Shown: positions 15,447 to 23,869 of the stretch, in pieces
Numbering within the stretch: position 1 is the first letter of the stretch
Layout of the letters: every line of letters begins with the position of its first letter
NCBI RefSeq assembly: GCF_006442965.1
Contig: NZ_VFWX01000014.1
Span: 1-64,000, forward strand
Origin: Mesorhizobium sp. CU3
Lineage (GTDB): Bacteria; Pseudomonadota; Alphaproteobacteria; Rhizobiales; Rhizobiaceae
Direction of reading: 5' to 3'
DNA: 64,000 nucleotides
The notes under the pieces: generated by a model
What the model saw: only the letters and a program-made list of their open reading frames with translations
Database searches by the model: none
Told to the model about the DNA's origin: nothing
Program-made: the position numbers and the translations under genes

Positions 15447-17044
15447 GCAAGCTCGTCTCGGCGGCTCATGCCGCCAGCCTGATCAAGGACGGCATGACCG
15501 TCTCGGTGTCGTCGTCGAGCGGCCTCGGCTGCCCCGACGCCGTGCTGGCCGCGATCGGCGAACGCTTCGATGCCGAAGGTCATCCGAAGGCGATCACCAC
15601 GCTGCACCCGATCGCCGCCGGCGACATGTACGGCATCAAGGGCATCGACCATCTCGCCAAGCCGGGCCTGCTCAAGCGCACGCTGTGCGGCTCCTATCCG
15701 TCCGGCCCCTCCTCGGCCGAACCACCGCAAATCTGGAAGATGATCGGCGACAATTCGGTCGCCGCCTACAACGTCCCGTCGGGCATCCTGTTCGATATGC
15801 ATCGCGAAGCGGCCGCCAAGCGCCCCGGCGTGCTGACCAAGGTCGGTCTCGACACCTTCGCCGATCCGCGCCACCAGGGCTGCGCCATGAACGCGGCGGC
15901 CAGCGAGCCGATCGTTTCGGTGCAGCAGTTCGACGGCGAGGAATGGCTCTATTTCCGCTCTATCGTGCCCAACGTCTCGATCATCCGCGCCACCACCGCC
16001 GACGAACGCGGCAATCTCACCTATGAGCACGAAGGCGCATATCTCGGCGGCTTGGAACAGGCGCTCGCCGCGCGCAACAATGGCGGCATCGTCATTGCCC
16101 AGGTCAAGCGCGTCGTCGAGAACGGTACGCTGAAGCCGCATGACGTGCGGGTGCCGGGCGTGCTGGTCGACCATATCGTAGTCGCTCCAGACCAGTTGCA
16201 GACGACGCAGACGCCTTACGATCCGGCGATCTCGGGCGAAATCTTCCGGCCGCTGTCGACCTTCCGCACGCCCGAGATGAACATCCAGAAGGTGATCGCG
16301 CGGCGCGTCGCCATGGAATTGCGCGACGGCATGGCCGTCAACATCGGCTTCGGCATCTCGGCCAACGTGCCGCGCATCCTCCTGGAGGAAGGCCAGCACG
16401 GCAAGGTCACCTGGGTGATCGAGCAGGGCGCGGTCGGCGGCGTGCCGCTGCTCGACTTCAAGTTCGGCTGCGCCTCCAACGCCGAGGCGATCATGCCATC
16501 GCCGCACCAGTTCATCTATTTCCAGGCCGGCGGCTTCGACGCCTCGCTGCTCTCCTTCCTGCAGATCGACCGCCACGGCTCGGTCAATGTGTCGAAACTG
16601 TCGGCAAGGCCGCATGTGACGGCCGGCGCCGGCGGCTTCGTCGACATCACGTCCAGGGCGAAGAAGATCGTCTTCTCCGGCTTCTTCAACGCTGGGGCAA
16701 AACTGTCGCTCGCCGACGGCGCCATCCGCATCGACCAGGAAGGCAAGGTCAAGAAGGTGGTCGCAGAGGTCGAGCACATCTCCTTCTCTGGCAAGCGCGC
16801 CGTCGCGCAGGGGCAGGACATCACCTATGTCACCGAGCGCTGCGTGATGAAGCTGACGCCGGACGGCCTGATGGTGACGGAGCTGGCGCCCGGCATCGAT
16901 CTCGAACGCGATGTGCTGGCGCAGGCCGAGATTCCGCTGGCCATTGCCAACGACCTAAAGGTGACGCCTGCCGCGCTCTACCAGGACCGGCCGATCGGCC
17001 TGTCGCTCAATGGCGGCGCTTCGCTTGGAGGCGCGCATGGCTGA
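15443..17044 (+). CDS. acetate/propionate-type CoA-transferase (family I)
   Basis: A 533-residue fused alpha-beta CoA-transferase that moves CoA from an acyl-CoA donor to a carboxylate. Both halves are visible: the N-terminal half with SSSGLGCPDAVLAAIGERF, and the C-terminal half with GMAVNIGFGISANVPRILLE followed by VIEQGAVGGVP (325-335). Glu327 of the latter takes the place of the catalytic glutamate that forms the glutamyl-CoA intermediate. Length and layout fit the propionate CoA-transferase/YdiF group. It starts with GTG overlapping the previous stop, and its end overlaps the enoyl-CoA hydratase gene. In context it should activate an acid product of the pathway. Confidence 0.86.
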   Translation: MSKLVSAAHAASLIKDGMTVSVSSSSGLGCPDAVLAAIGERFDAEGHPKAITTLHPIAAGDMYGIKGIDHLAKPGLLKRTLCGSYPSGPSSAEPPQIWKMIGDNSVAAYNVPSGILFDMHREAAAKRPGVLTKVGLDTFADPRHQGCAMNAAASEPIVSVQQFDGEEWLYFRSIVPNVSIIRATTADERGNLTYEHEGAYLGGLEQALAARNNGGIVIAQVKRVVENGTLKPHDVRVPGVLVDHIVVAPDQLQTTQTPYDPAISGEIFRPLSTFRTPEMNIQKVIARRVAMELRDGMAVNIGFGISANVPRILLEEGQHGKVTWVIEQGAVGGVPLLDFKFGCASNAEAIMPSPHQFIYFQAGGFDASLLSFLQIDRHGSVNVSKLSARPHVTAGAGGFVDITSRAKKIVFSGFFNAGAKLSLADGAIRIDQEGKVKKVVAEVEHISFSGKRAVAQGQDITYVTERCVMKLTPDGLMVTELAPGIDLERDVLAQAEIPLAIANDLKVTPAALYQDRPIGLSLNGGASLGGAHG

Positions 17045-17810
17045 GCTTGTCACCTTCGAGCAGGACGGTGCCGTCGGCATCGTCACGCTGCGCCGGCCGG
17101 AGAAATTCAACGCGCTCGACATCCCGATGCTGCACGCGCTGGAGGTAGCGCTCGACCAAGCGGAACTGGCCGAAGGCGTGCGCGTGGTGCTCATCCGCGG
17201 CGAAGGCAAGGGCTTTTGCGCCGGCGGCGATGTCGAAGCCTGGGGGGCCATGACTGCCGCCGATTTCCAGGTGCAATGGGTGCGCTACGGCCATCGTGTC
17301 TTCGACCGGCTGGCGCGGCTCAGGCAGCCGACCATCGCGGTGCTGTCCGGTCATGCGCTGGGCGGCGGGCTGGAACTGGCGGCGGCTTGCGATTTCCGTG
17401 TCGCCGAAACGCAGATCAAACTCGGGTTCCCGGAAACCTCGATCGGCGTCGTTCCCGGCTGGTCGGGCACGCAACGCGCCGTGCGCCGCTTCGGCGCACA
17501 GATCGTGCGCCGTATGGCGATTGGCGGCGAGATATTCCTGGCAACCGACGCGCTTGCGCACGGTATCGTCGACTGTCTGGTCGAAACAGGCAAGGCTTTT
17601 GACGAAGCGAAGGCATGGGCCGAAAAGATCGCCGAGCGCGGTCCGCTCGCGACCGAGGCCGCCAAGCTGATGATCGCGATTGCCGAAGGCGAGGAGAGTG
17701 CCGCCGCCGTCGAAGCGCTGGCCAGCGGTTTCATTGCGCTGACGGCCGACCTGAAAACCGGCGTCGGCGCCTTCAAGGCCAAGCAGAAGCCGGCCTTTTC
17801 GAGAGCCTAG
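17037..17810 (+). CDS. enoyl-CoA hydratase/isomerase family protein
   Basis: A 257-residue crotonase-fold protein. Both catalytic glutamates of true hydratases are kept: Glu113 in GGGLELAAACDF and Glu133 in GFPETSIG. The oxyanion-hole loops GKGFCAGGD (58-65) and GHALGGG (105-111) are also present. It should hydrate an enoyl-CoA, or run the reverse. TTGGAGG stands upstream of ATG 17037, which overlaps the CoA-transferase end, so coupling is likely. It works with the CoA-transferase before it and the aldehyde dehydrogenase after it. Confidence 0.9.
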   Translation: MAELVTFEQDGAVGIVTLRRPEKFNALDIPMLHALEVALDQAELAEGVRVVLIRGEGKGFCAGGDVEAWGAMTAADFQVQWVRYGHRVFDRLARLRQPTIAVLSGHALGGGLELAAACDFRVAETQIKLGFPETSIGVVPGWSGTQRAVRRFGAQIVRRMAIGGEIFLATDALAHGIVDCLVETGKAFDEAKAWAEKIAERGPLATEAAKLMIAIAEGEESAAAVEALASGFIALTADLKTGVGAFKAKQKPAFSRA

Positions 17811-17820
17811 AGAAGAGACG

Positions 17821-19332
17821 ATGAACGCACCGCTCAACATTTCCATGCCCGCCGAAGCGTCCAACGCGCCGAAGGCCTACAAGCTCTTGATCGACGGCAA
17901 GCATGTCGACGCCCGCGACGGCCGCAGCATCGAACGGGCCAGCCCCGGCCACGGTTTCGTCGTCTCGCGCTACGCGCAGGCCGGTGCCGCGGAAGTCGAG
18001 GCCGCGGTAAAGGCCGCGCACAAAGCCTTCGAGACCGGCCCGTGGCCGCGCATGAAGGCGTCCGAACGCGCCGCGGTGCTGCTCAAGGCCGCCGACCTGA
18101 TCGAGAGCCGCCTGGAACAAATCGCCCGGCTCGACGCGCTGGAATCCGGCAAGCCGATCGCCCAGGCGCGCGGCGAGATCGGCGGCGCCGTCGATATCTG
18201 GCGCTATGCCGCTTCGCTCGCCCGCACGCTGCACGGCGAGAGCTATGCCAATCTTGGCGATGCCATGTTGGGCGTCGTGCTGCGCGAGCCGGTCGGCGTC
18301 GTCTCGATTATCACGCCGTGGAATTTCCCCTTCCTGATCGTCAGCCAGAAATTGCCCTTCGCGCTCGCCGCCGGCTGCGCGGCGGTGGTGAAGCCCAGCG
18401 AGATGACCTCGGCCTCGACCTTCGTGCTCGGCGACATCCTGCTCGAAGCCGGCCTTCCCGCCGGCGTCGTCAACATCCTTGCCGGTTACGGCGCCGATGT
18501 CGGCGCGCCGATGGTCGGCCATCCGCTGGTCGAGATGGTTTCCTTCACCGGTTCGACCCGCGTCGGCAAGATGACCATGGCGGCCGCATCGGATTCCCTG
18601 AAAAAGGTCTCGATGGAGCTCGGCGGCAAGAACGGCCAGATCGTCTTCCCCGATGCTGATCTCGAGGCCGCGGCCGATGCTGCCGTGTTCGGCGGCTTCT
18701 TCAATGCCGGCGAGTGCTGCAATGCCGGCAGCCGGCTGATCGTGCATGAGGCGATCGCCGACGATTTTCTTGGCGCGGTGAAGGCGCTGACCGAAAAAGT
18801 CCGTGTCGGCGATCCGCTCGACGACCGCACCAAGGTCGGCGCGATGATCTCGTCCGACCATCTGGCCAAGGTAACCGGTTACGTCGCGGCCGCGGCAGGG
18901 GAAGGCAGCAATATCTTCAGCGGCGGCAAACAATTGACCTCGAGTGCCGGTCAATATCTCGACCCGACCATCTTACGCGACGTCACCGAAGACATGGCGA
19001 TTGCGCGCGAGGAAGTGTTCGGGCCGGTGCTGTCCGTGCTCACTTTTGAAACGATTGAAAAGGCATTGCACATTGCCAACAACACGCCCTATGGTCTTTC
19101 CGCGGGAGTGTGGAGCGCCAATATCGACACCTGCATGTCGGTGGCGCGGGGTGTGCGTTCGGGGACCGTCTGGGTGAACACGTTCATGGAAGGTTATCCC
19201 GAGCTGCCTTTCGGCGGCTACAAGCAGTCCGGTATCGGACGCGAACTCGGCAAACGCGCCGTCGAGGATTATACCGAAGAAAAGACTATTCAGTTTCATC
19301 GCGGCCAGCGCACCGGATGGTGGGTCGGCTGA
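17821..19332 (+). CDS. NAD(P)-dependent aldehyde dehydrogenase
   Basis: A 503-residue member of the ALDH superfamily that oxidises an aldehyde to the acid. It has PWNFPFL (166-172), SFTGSTRVGK (241-250), ELGGKN with general base Glu267, and GECCNAGSR with catalytic Cys300. The C-terminal PFGGYKQSGIGRELG is standard. It begins 10 bases after the hydratase gene. The aldehyde is probably released from the locus's substrate, and the acid product could then be loaded with CoA by the transferase upstream. Specific substrate unknown. Confidence 0.9.
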   Translation: MNAPLNISMPAEASNAPKAYKLLIDGKHVDARDGRSIERASPGHGFVVSRYAQAGAAEVEAAVKAAHKAFETGPWPRMKASERAAVLLKAADLIESRLEQIARLDALESGKPIAQARGEIGGAVDIWRYAASLARTLHGESYANLGDAMLGVVLREPVGVVSIITPWNFPFLIVSQKLPFALAAGCAAVVKPSEMTSASTFVLGDILLEAGLPAGVVNILAGYGADVGAPMVGHPLVEMVSFTGSTRVGKMTMAAASDSLKKVSMELGGKNGQIVFPDADLEAAADAAVFGGFFNAGECCNAGSRLIVHEAIADDFLGAVKALTEKVRVGDPLDDRTKVGAMISSDHLAKVTGYVAAAAGEGSNIFSGGKQLTSSAGQYLDPTILRDVTEDMAIAREEVFGPVLSVLTFETIEKALHIANNTPYGLSAGVWSANIDTCMSVARGVRSGTVWVNTFMEGYPELPFGGYKQSGIGRELGKRAVEDYTEEKTIQFHRGQRTGWWVG

Positions 19333-19343
19333 GTTGGGAGACC

Positions 19344-19361
19344 CCGGCGGACGCCCGCCGG
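19344..19361 (+). other. intercistronic stem-loop before the binding-protein gene
   Basis: CCGGCGG-ACGC-CCGCCGG, a 7-bp perfect stem in the 58-base gap between the ALDH and binding-protein genes. No T-tract follows. With the stem after the binding-protein gene it may set mRNA segment stability. Confidence 0.5.
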
Positions 19362-19390
19362 TGATGTGCATGCAACAAGGGAGGTACTAC

Positions 19391-20644
19391 ATGTTGCGCA
19401 AACTGCTTATCGGAACGGCTCTTGCGACGAGCTTTGCGTTCTCGGCGCATGCCGCGGACGTCAAGGAAGTGCAGATGCTGCATTGGTGGACGTCGGGTGG
19501 CGAAGCGGCTGCTCTGAACGTGCTCAAGCAGGATCTGTCCAAGGAAGGTTATGCATGGAAGGACGTGCCGGTGGCCGGCGGCGGCGGCGACGCCGCCATG
19601 ACCGCGCTGAAGGCCATGGTCGCGGCCGGCAACTATCCGACGGCATCGCAGATGCTTGGCTACACCGTGCTCGACTATGCCGCCGCCGGCGTCATGGGCG
19701 ACCTGACCGAAACGGCGAAGAAGGAAGGCTGGGACAAGTCGGTTCCCGCCGCCCTGCAGAAGTTCTCGGTCTATGACGGCAAGTGGGTTGCCGCCCCGGT
19801 CAACGTCCACTCCGTCAACTGGCTGTGGATCAACAAGGCGGTGATGGACAAGATCGGCGGCACCGAGCCGAAGACCTTCGACGACTTCGTCGCATTGCTC
19901 GACAAGGCCAAGGCCGCGGGCGTCATTCCCCTCGCTCTCGGCGGCCAGAACTGGCAGGAAGCCACGATGTTCGACTCCGTCGTCCTGTCGACCGGCGGTC
20001 CGGAGTTCTACAAGAAGGCCTTCAACGACCTCGACGAAGAGTCGCTCAAGTCCGACACGATGAAGAAGTCGTTCGACAACCTTGCCAAGCTGGTCACCTA
20101 TGTCGACCCGAATTTCTCGGGCCGTGACTGGAACCTCGCCACCGCCATGGTCATCAAGGGCGACGCGCTGGTTCAGGTCATGGGCGACTGGGCCAAGGGC
20201 GAGTTCCACGCCGCCAACAAGACCCCGGGCACCGACTTCCTGTGCTACCGCTTCCCGGGCACCGACGGTTCGGTGATCTACAACTCCGACATGTTCGGCA
20301 TGTTCAACGTTCCGGACGACCGCAAGGCCGCCCAGGTAGCGCTTGCCACCGCCACCCTGTCGAAGAGCTTCCAGTCGGCCTTCAACGTGGTAAAGGGTTC
20401 GGTCCCGGCCCGTACCGACGTTCCGGACACCGACTTCGACGCTTGCGGCAAGAAGGGCATCGCCGACCTGAAGAAGGCCAATGAAGGCGGCACGCTGTTC
20501 GGCTCGCTGGCCCAGGGCTATGGCGCACCGCCGGCCGTCGCCAATGCGTACAAGGACGTCGTGTCGAAATTCGTCCACGGTCAGATCAAGACCTCCGACG
20601 AAGCCGTGACCGAACTGGTCAAGGCGATCGACGACGCCAAGTAA
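19391..20644 (+). CDS. sugar ABC transporter substrate-binding protein (GtsA-like)
   Basis: A 417-residue periplasmic binding protein of the carbohydrate CUT1 class. It has a signal peptide MLRKLLIGTALATSFAFSAHA with cleavage near residue 21. The mature start has VQMLHWWTSGGEAAAL, a segment closely resembling the glucose/mannose-binding GtsA group; the sequence continues with DGKWVAAPVNVHSVNWLW. GGGAGG stands 8 bases before ATG 19391. It is the first gene of a complete binding protein-permease-permease-ATPase set and is bracketed by two stem-loops. Despite the GtsA similarity, the ligand here should be whatever the surrounding oxidative pathway degrades. Confidence 0.88.
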   Translation: MLRKLLIGTALATSFAFSAHAADVKEVQMLHWWTSGGEAAALNVLKQDLSKEGYAWKDVPVAGGGGDAAMTALKAMVAAGNYPTASQMLGYTVLDYAAAGVMGDLTETAKKEGWDKSVPAALQKFSVYDGKWVAAPVNVHSVNWLWINKAVMDKIGGTEPKTFDDFVALLDKAKAAGVIPLALGGQNWQEATMFDSVVLSTGGPEFYKKAFNDLDEESLKSDTMKKSFDNLAKLVTYVDPNFSGRDWNLATAMVIKGDALVQVMGDWAKGEFHAANKTPGTDFLCYRFPGTDGSVIYNSDMFGMFNVPDDRKAAQVALATATLSKSFQSAFNVVKGSVPARTDVPDTDFDACGKKGIADLKKANEGGTLFGSLAQGYGAPPAVANAYKDVVSKFVHGQIKTSDEAVTELVKAIDDAK

Positions 20645-20653
20645 GCGTAAACT

Positions 20654-20681
20654 GACCTCCCCCGCTTCGGCGGGGGAGGTC
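20654..20681 (+). other. strong UUCG stem-loop after the binding-protein gene
   Basis: GACCTCCCCCGC-TTCG-GCGGGGGAGGTC, a 12-bp perfect stem closed by a UUCG tetraloop, 9 bases after the stop codon. There is no T-run, and the permease gene follows, so it is more likely a 3'-end stabiliser or partial terminator than a full stop. Confidence 0.75.
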
Positions 20682-20762
20682 TCCTGTCGACAAAAGGTGT
20701 GGGACAACTCTGGTGCGTTTTCGCGCCGGGCGGTTTCCGACCAACCGGAACTGGATGAGCCG

Positions 20763-21722
20763 ATGAGCACAGTTGCCGAAACCCGGATCAAGTTGACACC
20801 GGAGCACGACGCCCGTCCCGGCGCGTCTGTCCGCTCGCGGCTGCAGGATTTGCTGCCGAAGATCGTTCTGGCGCCGAGCTTCGCGGCGACGATCGTCTTC
20901 GTCTACGGCTTCATCCTGTGGACGATCTATCTGTCCTTCACCAATTCCAAGACCTTCCCGTCCTACGACATCACCGGCGCGCGCGCCTATCAGCGGCTGT
21001 GGCGCTGGACCTTCGAGAGCGACCCGCCGTCGAGCTGGTACACCTCGATCACCAATATGGGCATTTTCGGCTTCCTCTATATCGGTATCTGCCTGGCGCT
21101 CGGCCTGTTCCTGGCCATCCTGCTCGACCAGAAGATCCGCGGCGAAGGCGTGCTGCGGCCGATTTATCTCTACCCGATGGCGCTCTCCTTCATCGTCACC
21201 GGCGTCGCCTGGAAATGGTTCCTTGATCCCGGCCTCGGCCTCGAGCAGACGCTGCATCAATGGGGCTGGACGAGCTTCCATTTCGACTGGATCAAGAACA
21301 AGGATTTCGTCATCTACACTGTGGTGATCGCCGGCGTGTGGCAGGCCTCCGGCTTCATCATGGCGATGTTCCTGGCAGGACTGCGCGGCATCGACGGCGA
21401 GATCATGAAGGCGGCGCAGATCGACGGCGCTTCCACCTTCCAGCTCTACCGCCGCATCGTCATCCCGCTGCTCAGACCTGTCTTCCTGTCGGCCTTCATC
21501 GTGCTCGCGCACCTCGCCATCAAGTCCTATGACCTTGTCGTGGCGCTGACCAGCGGCGGCCCCGGCGGCTCGGCCTGGCTGCCGTCGAACTTCATGTATG
21601 AGTTCACCTTCAAGCGCAATGAGATGGCTGTCGGCTCGGCCAGCGCCGTGATCATGCTGATGACGTTGACCGCGATCATCGTGCCTTACCTCTATTCCGA
21701 GCTCAGGGAGAAGCCGCGATGA
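20763..21722 (+). CDS. sugar ABC transporter permease (GtsB-like)
   Basis: A 319-residue inner-membrane permease of the MalF-type class with about six membrane helices, starting near residue 38 (IVLAPSFAATIVFVYGFILW). The ATPase-docking EAA loop is present as MKAAQIDGASTFQLYRRIVI. ATG 20763 with GGATGAG upstream is preferred over an earlier GTG. Its stop overlaps the next permease start (ATGA). Imports the ligand handed over by the binding protein. Confidence 0.88.
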   Translation: MSTVAETRIKLTPEHDARPGASVRSRLQDLLPKIVLAPSFAATIVFVYGFILWTIYLSFTNSKTFPSYDITGARAYQRLWRWTFESDPPSSWYTSITNMGIFGFLYIGICLALGLFLAILLDQKIRGEGVLRPIYLYPMALSFIVTGVAWKWFLDPGLGLEQTLHQWGWTSFHFDWIKNKDFVIYTVVIAGVWQASGFIMAMFLAGLRGIDGEIMKAAQIDGASTFQLYRRIVIPLLRPVFLSAFIVLAHLAIKSYDLVVALTSGGPGGSAWLPSNFMYEFTFKRNEMAVGSASAVIMLMTLTAIIVPYLYSELREKPR

Positions 21723-22663
21723 GCACTGTTGCCTCGCCTGCCCGTCCGGCTTCGAGCGGAATGAGCGCCCGAACGCTCAACCGCATCGTCATCTACGGCC
21801 TGCTCGCGCTGTTTGCGATCTTCTATCTGATGCCGCTCTTCGTCATGCTGGTCACCTCGTTCAAGACCATGGACGAGATCCAGAACGGCAACATGCTGGC
21901 GCTGCCGCAGTCGCCGACCATCGAACCCTGGTTCAAGGCCTGGGGCGAGACCTGCGTCGGCCTGACCTGCGCCGGCATCAAGGGCTATTTCTGGAACTCC
22001 ATCAAGATGGTGGTGCCGGCGGTGCTGATCTCGACATTGCTCGGCGCGCTGAACGGCTATGTGCTGACCAAGTGGCGCTTCCGCGGCCACACGCTGGTCT
22101 TCGCCATGATGCTGTTCGCCTGCTTCATCCCGTTCCAGTCGGTGCTCCTGCCGATGGCGACGATCCTCGGCAGCATCGGCCGCTTCGGCGTCACGCTGCA
22201 GAACGCGACCGGCTTCAACTTCGGCCTCGGCAATTCGACGGTGAACCTGGTCTTCGTCCACGTGGTCTACGGCCTCGGCTTCACCACGCTGTTCTTCCGC
22301 AATTATTACGAGGCCTTCCCGACCGAGCTGATCAAGGCGGCGCAAGTCGACGGCGCCTCCTTCTTCCAGATCTTCCGGCGCATCATGCTGCCGAACTCGA
22401 TGCCGATCTTCGTCGTCACCGTCATCTACCAGTTCACCAACATCTGGAACGACTTCCTGTTCGCCTCCGCTTACGCCGGCACCGGCGATGTGATGCCGAT
22501 GACAGTGGCTCTGAACAATGTCGTCAACACCTCGACCGGCGTCGTGGAGTACAACGTCAACATGGCGGCGGCGATGATCGCCGCCCTCCCCACCCTGATC
22601 GTCTATGTCGTCGCCGGCCGCTATTTCGTGCGCGGGCTGATGGCTGGCGCGGTCAAGGGCTGA
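21719..22663 (+). CDS. sugar ABC transporter permease (GtsC-like)
   Basis: A 314-residue MalG-type permease with about six membrane helices, the first near residue 22 (RIVIYGLLALFAIFYLMPLF). The EAA loop reads LIKAAQVDGASFFQIFRRIM. It pairs with the preceding permease to form the transmembrane channel, and their genes are coupled by a 4-base overlap. The ATPase gene follows after 22 bases. Confidence 0.88.
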   Translation: MSTVASPARPASSGMSARTLNRIVIYGLLALFAIFYLMPLFVMLVTSFKTMDEIQNGNMLALPQSPTIEPWFKAWGETCVGLTCAGIKGYFWNSIKMVVPAVLISTLLGALNGYVLTKWRFRGHTLVFAMMLFACFIPFQSVLLPMATILGSIGRFGVTLQNATGFNFGLGNSTVNLVFVHVVYGLGFTTLFFRNYYEAFPTELIKAAQVDGASFFQIFRRIMLPNSMPIFVVTVIYQFTNIWNDFLFASAYAGTGDVMPMTVALNNVVNTSTGVVEYNVNMAAAMIAALPTLIVYVVAGRYFVRGLMAGAVKG

Positions 22664-22685
22664 TCTCTTTCTTAAAGGAACGACC

Positions 22686-23801
22686 ATGGCTTTTCTGGAA
22701 ATTGATGGACTGAAGAAGCGCTTCGGGAATGTCGAGATCCTGAAGGGCATCAATGTCGAGCTCGAAAAGGGCGGCTTCCTGGTGCTGGTCGGTCCGTCCG
22801 GCTGCGGCAAGTCCACCTTGCTCAACACCATCGCCGGGCTGGAGAACATCACCGAAGGCGAGATCCGCGTCGAGGGCCGGGCGATCAACGACCTGCATCC
22901 TTCGAAGCGCGACATCGCCATGGTGTTCCAGAGCTACGCGCTCTATCCGAACATGACGGTGGCCGGCAACATCGCCTTCGGCATGGAGATGCGCGGCGTG
23001 CCCGCCGCCGAGCGTCAGGCGGCGATCGACAAGGTGGCGAAGATCCTGCAGATCGGCCACCTGCTCAACCGCAAGCCGAGCCAGCTTTCCGGCGGCCAGC
23101 GCCAGCGCGTCGCCATGGGCCGGGCGCTGGTGCGCGACCCGAAGCTCTTCCTGTTCGACGAGCCGCTCTCCAACCTCGACGCCAAGCTGCGCGTCGACAT
23201 GCGCATCGAGATAAAGCGCCTGCACGCCACTACAGGCACGACGATCGTCTATGTCACGCACGACCAGATCGAGGCGATGACGCTAGCCACCAAGATCGCC
23301 GTGATGCGCGACGGCGAGGTGCAGCAGTTCGGCACGCCGGCCGAGATCTATAACAACCCGACCAACATCTTCGTCGCCGACTTCATGGGTTCGCCGGCGA
23401 TGAACCTGATCCCGGCCAAGATCGACGGCAACAGCGGCGCGCTCTCCGTGGTGCTCGACCGCGAGGCCCGTCAGCCGATCGTGCTGCCTATGCCCGGAGC
23501 GCCCGCGGGTCTTGCAGCCTTCAAGGACAAGCCGGTGATCTTCGGCGTGCGTCCCGAAGCCCTAACCGATCCGGAAGGTGCGGAACGCAACGGCTCCAGC
23601 ATCGCCACCGCAGACTGCCACATCGAGGTCGTCGAGCCGGCCGGCTCCGACACCTTCGCGGTCACCAATCTCGGCGGCAAGGGCGTGGTGGCGCGGCTGC
23701 GCGCCGATGCCAAGATCCAGCCCGGCACCAGCACGCCCCTGGCTTTCAACCTGAGCAAGGCAGTGTTTTTCGACCCCGCGACCGAAAAGCGCATTCTCTG
23801 A
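22686..23801 (+). CDS. sugar ABC transporter ATP-binding protein (UgpC/MsmK type)
   Basis: A 371-residue cytoplasmic ATPase energising the importer. Walker A GPSGCGKST is at 36-44, signature LSGGQRQRVAMG at 134-145, Walker B LFLFDEP with Asp158/Glu159, and the switch His192 in VTHDQIEAMTLA. A TOBE-type regulatory domain fills roughly 240-371. The TGA stop codon is the first three bases of a perfect intergenic palindrome. It completes the four-gene importer. Confidence 0.92.
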   Translation: MAFLEIDGLKKRFGNVEILKGINVELEKGGFLVLVGPSGCGKSTLLNTIAGLENITEGEIRVEGRAINDLHPSKRDIAMVFQSYALYPNMTVAGNIAFGMEMRGVPAAERQAAIDKVAKILQIGHLLNRKPSQLSGGQRQRVAMGRALVRDPKLFLFDEPLSNLDAKLRVDMRIEIKRLHATTGTTIVYVTHDQIEAMTLATKIAVMRDGEVQQFGTPAEIYNNPTNIFVADFMGSPAMNLIPAKIDGNSGALSVVLDREARQPIVLPMPGAPAGLAAFKDKPVIFGVRPEALTDPEGAERNGSSIATADCHIEVVEPAGSDTFAVTNLGGKGVVARLRADAKIQPGTSTPLAFNLSKAVFFDPATEKRIL

Positions 23802-23850
23802 TGCATGTCGCCCAAAAGTGGCTCCGGTTTTGGGGCAACGACATGCATCA
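23799..23850. repeat. 52-bp intergenic palindrome that contains the ATPase stop codon
   Basis: Outer arms TGATGCATGTCG (23799-23810) and CGACATGCATCA (23839-23850) are perfect complements. Inner arms CCCAAAA/TTTTGGG flank a GC-rich loop. The leading TGA is the stop of the upstream gene. Elements of this kind are common between rhizobial genes. It would form a strong RNA hairpin between the importer and GMC genes. Confidence 0.75.
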
Positions 23851-23869
23851 AAACAAAGATCTTTAGTCT

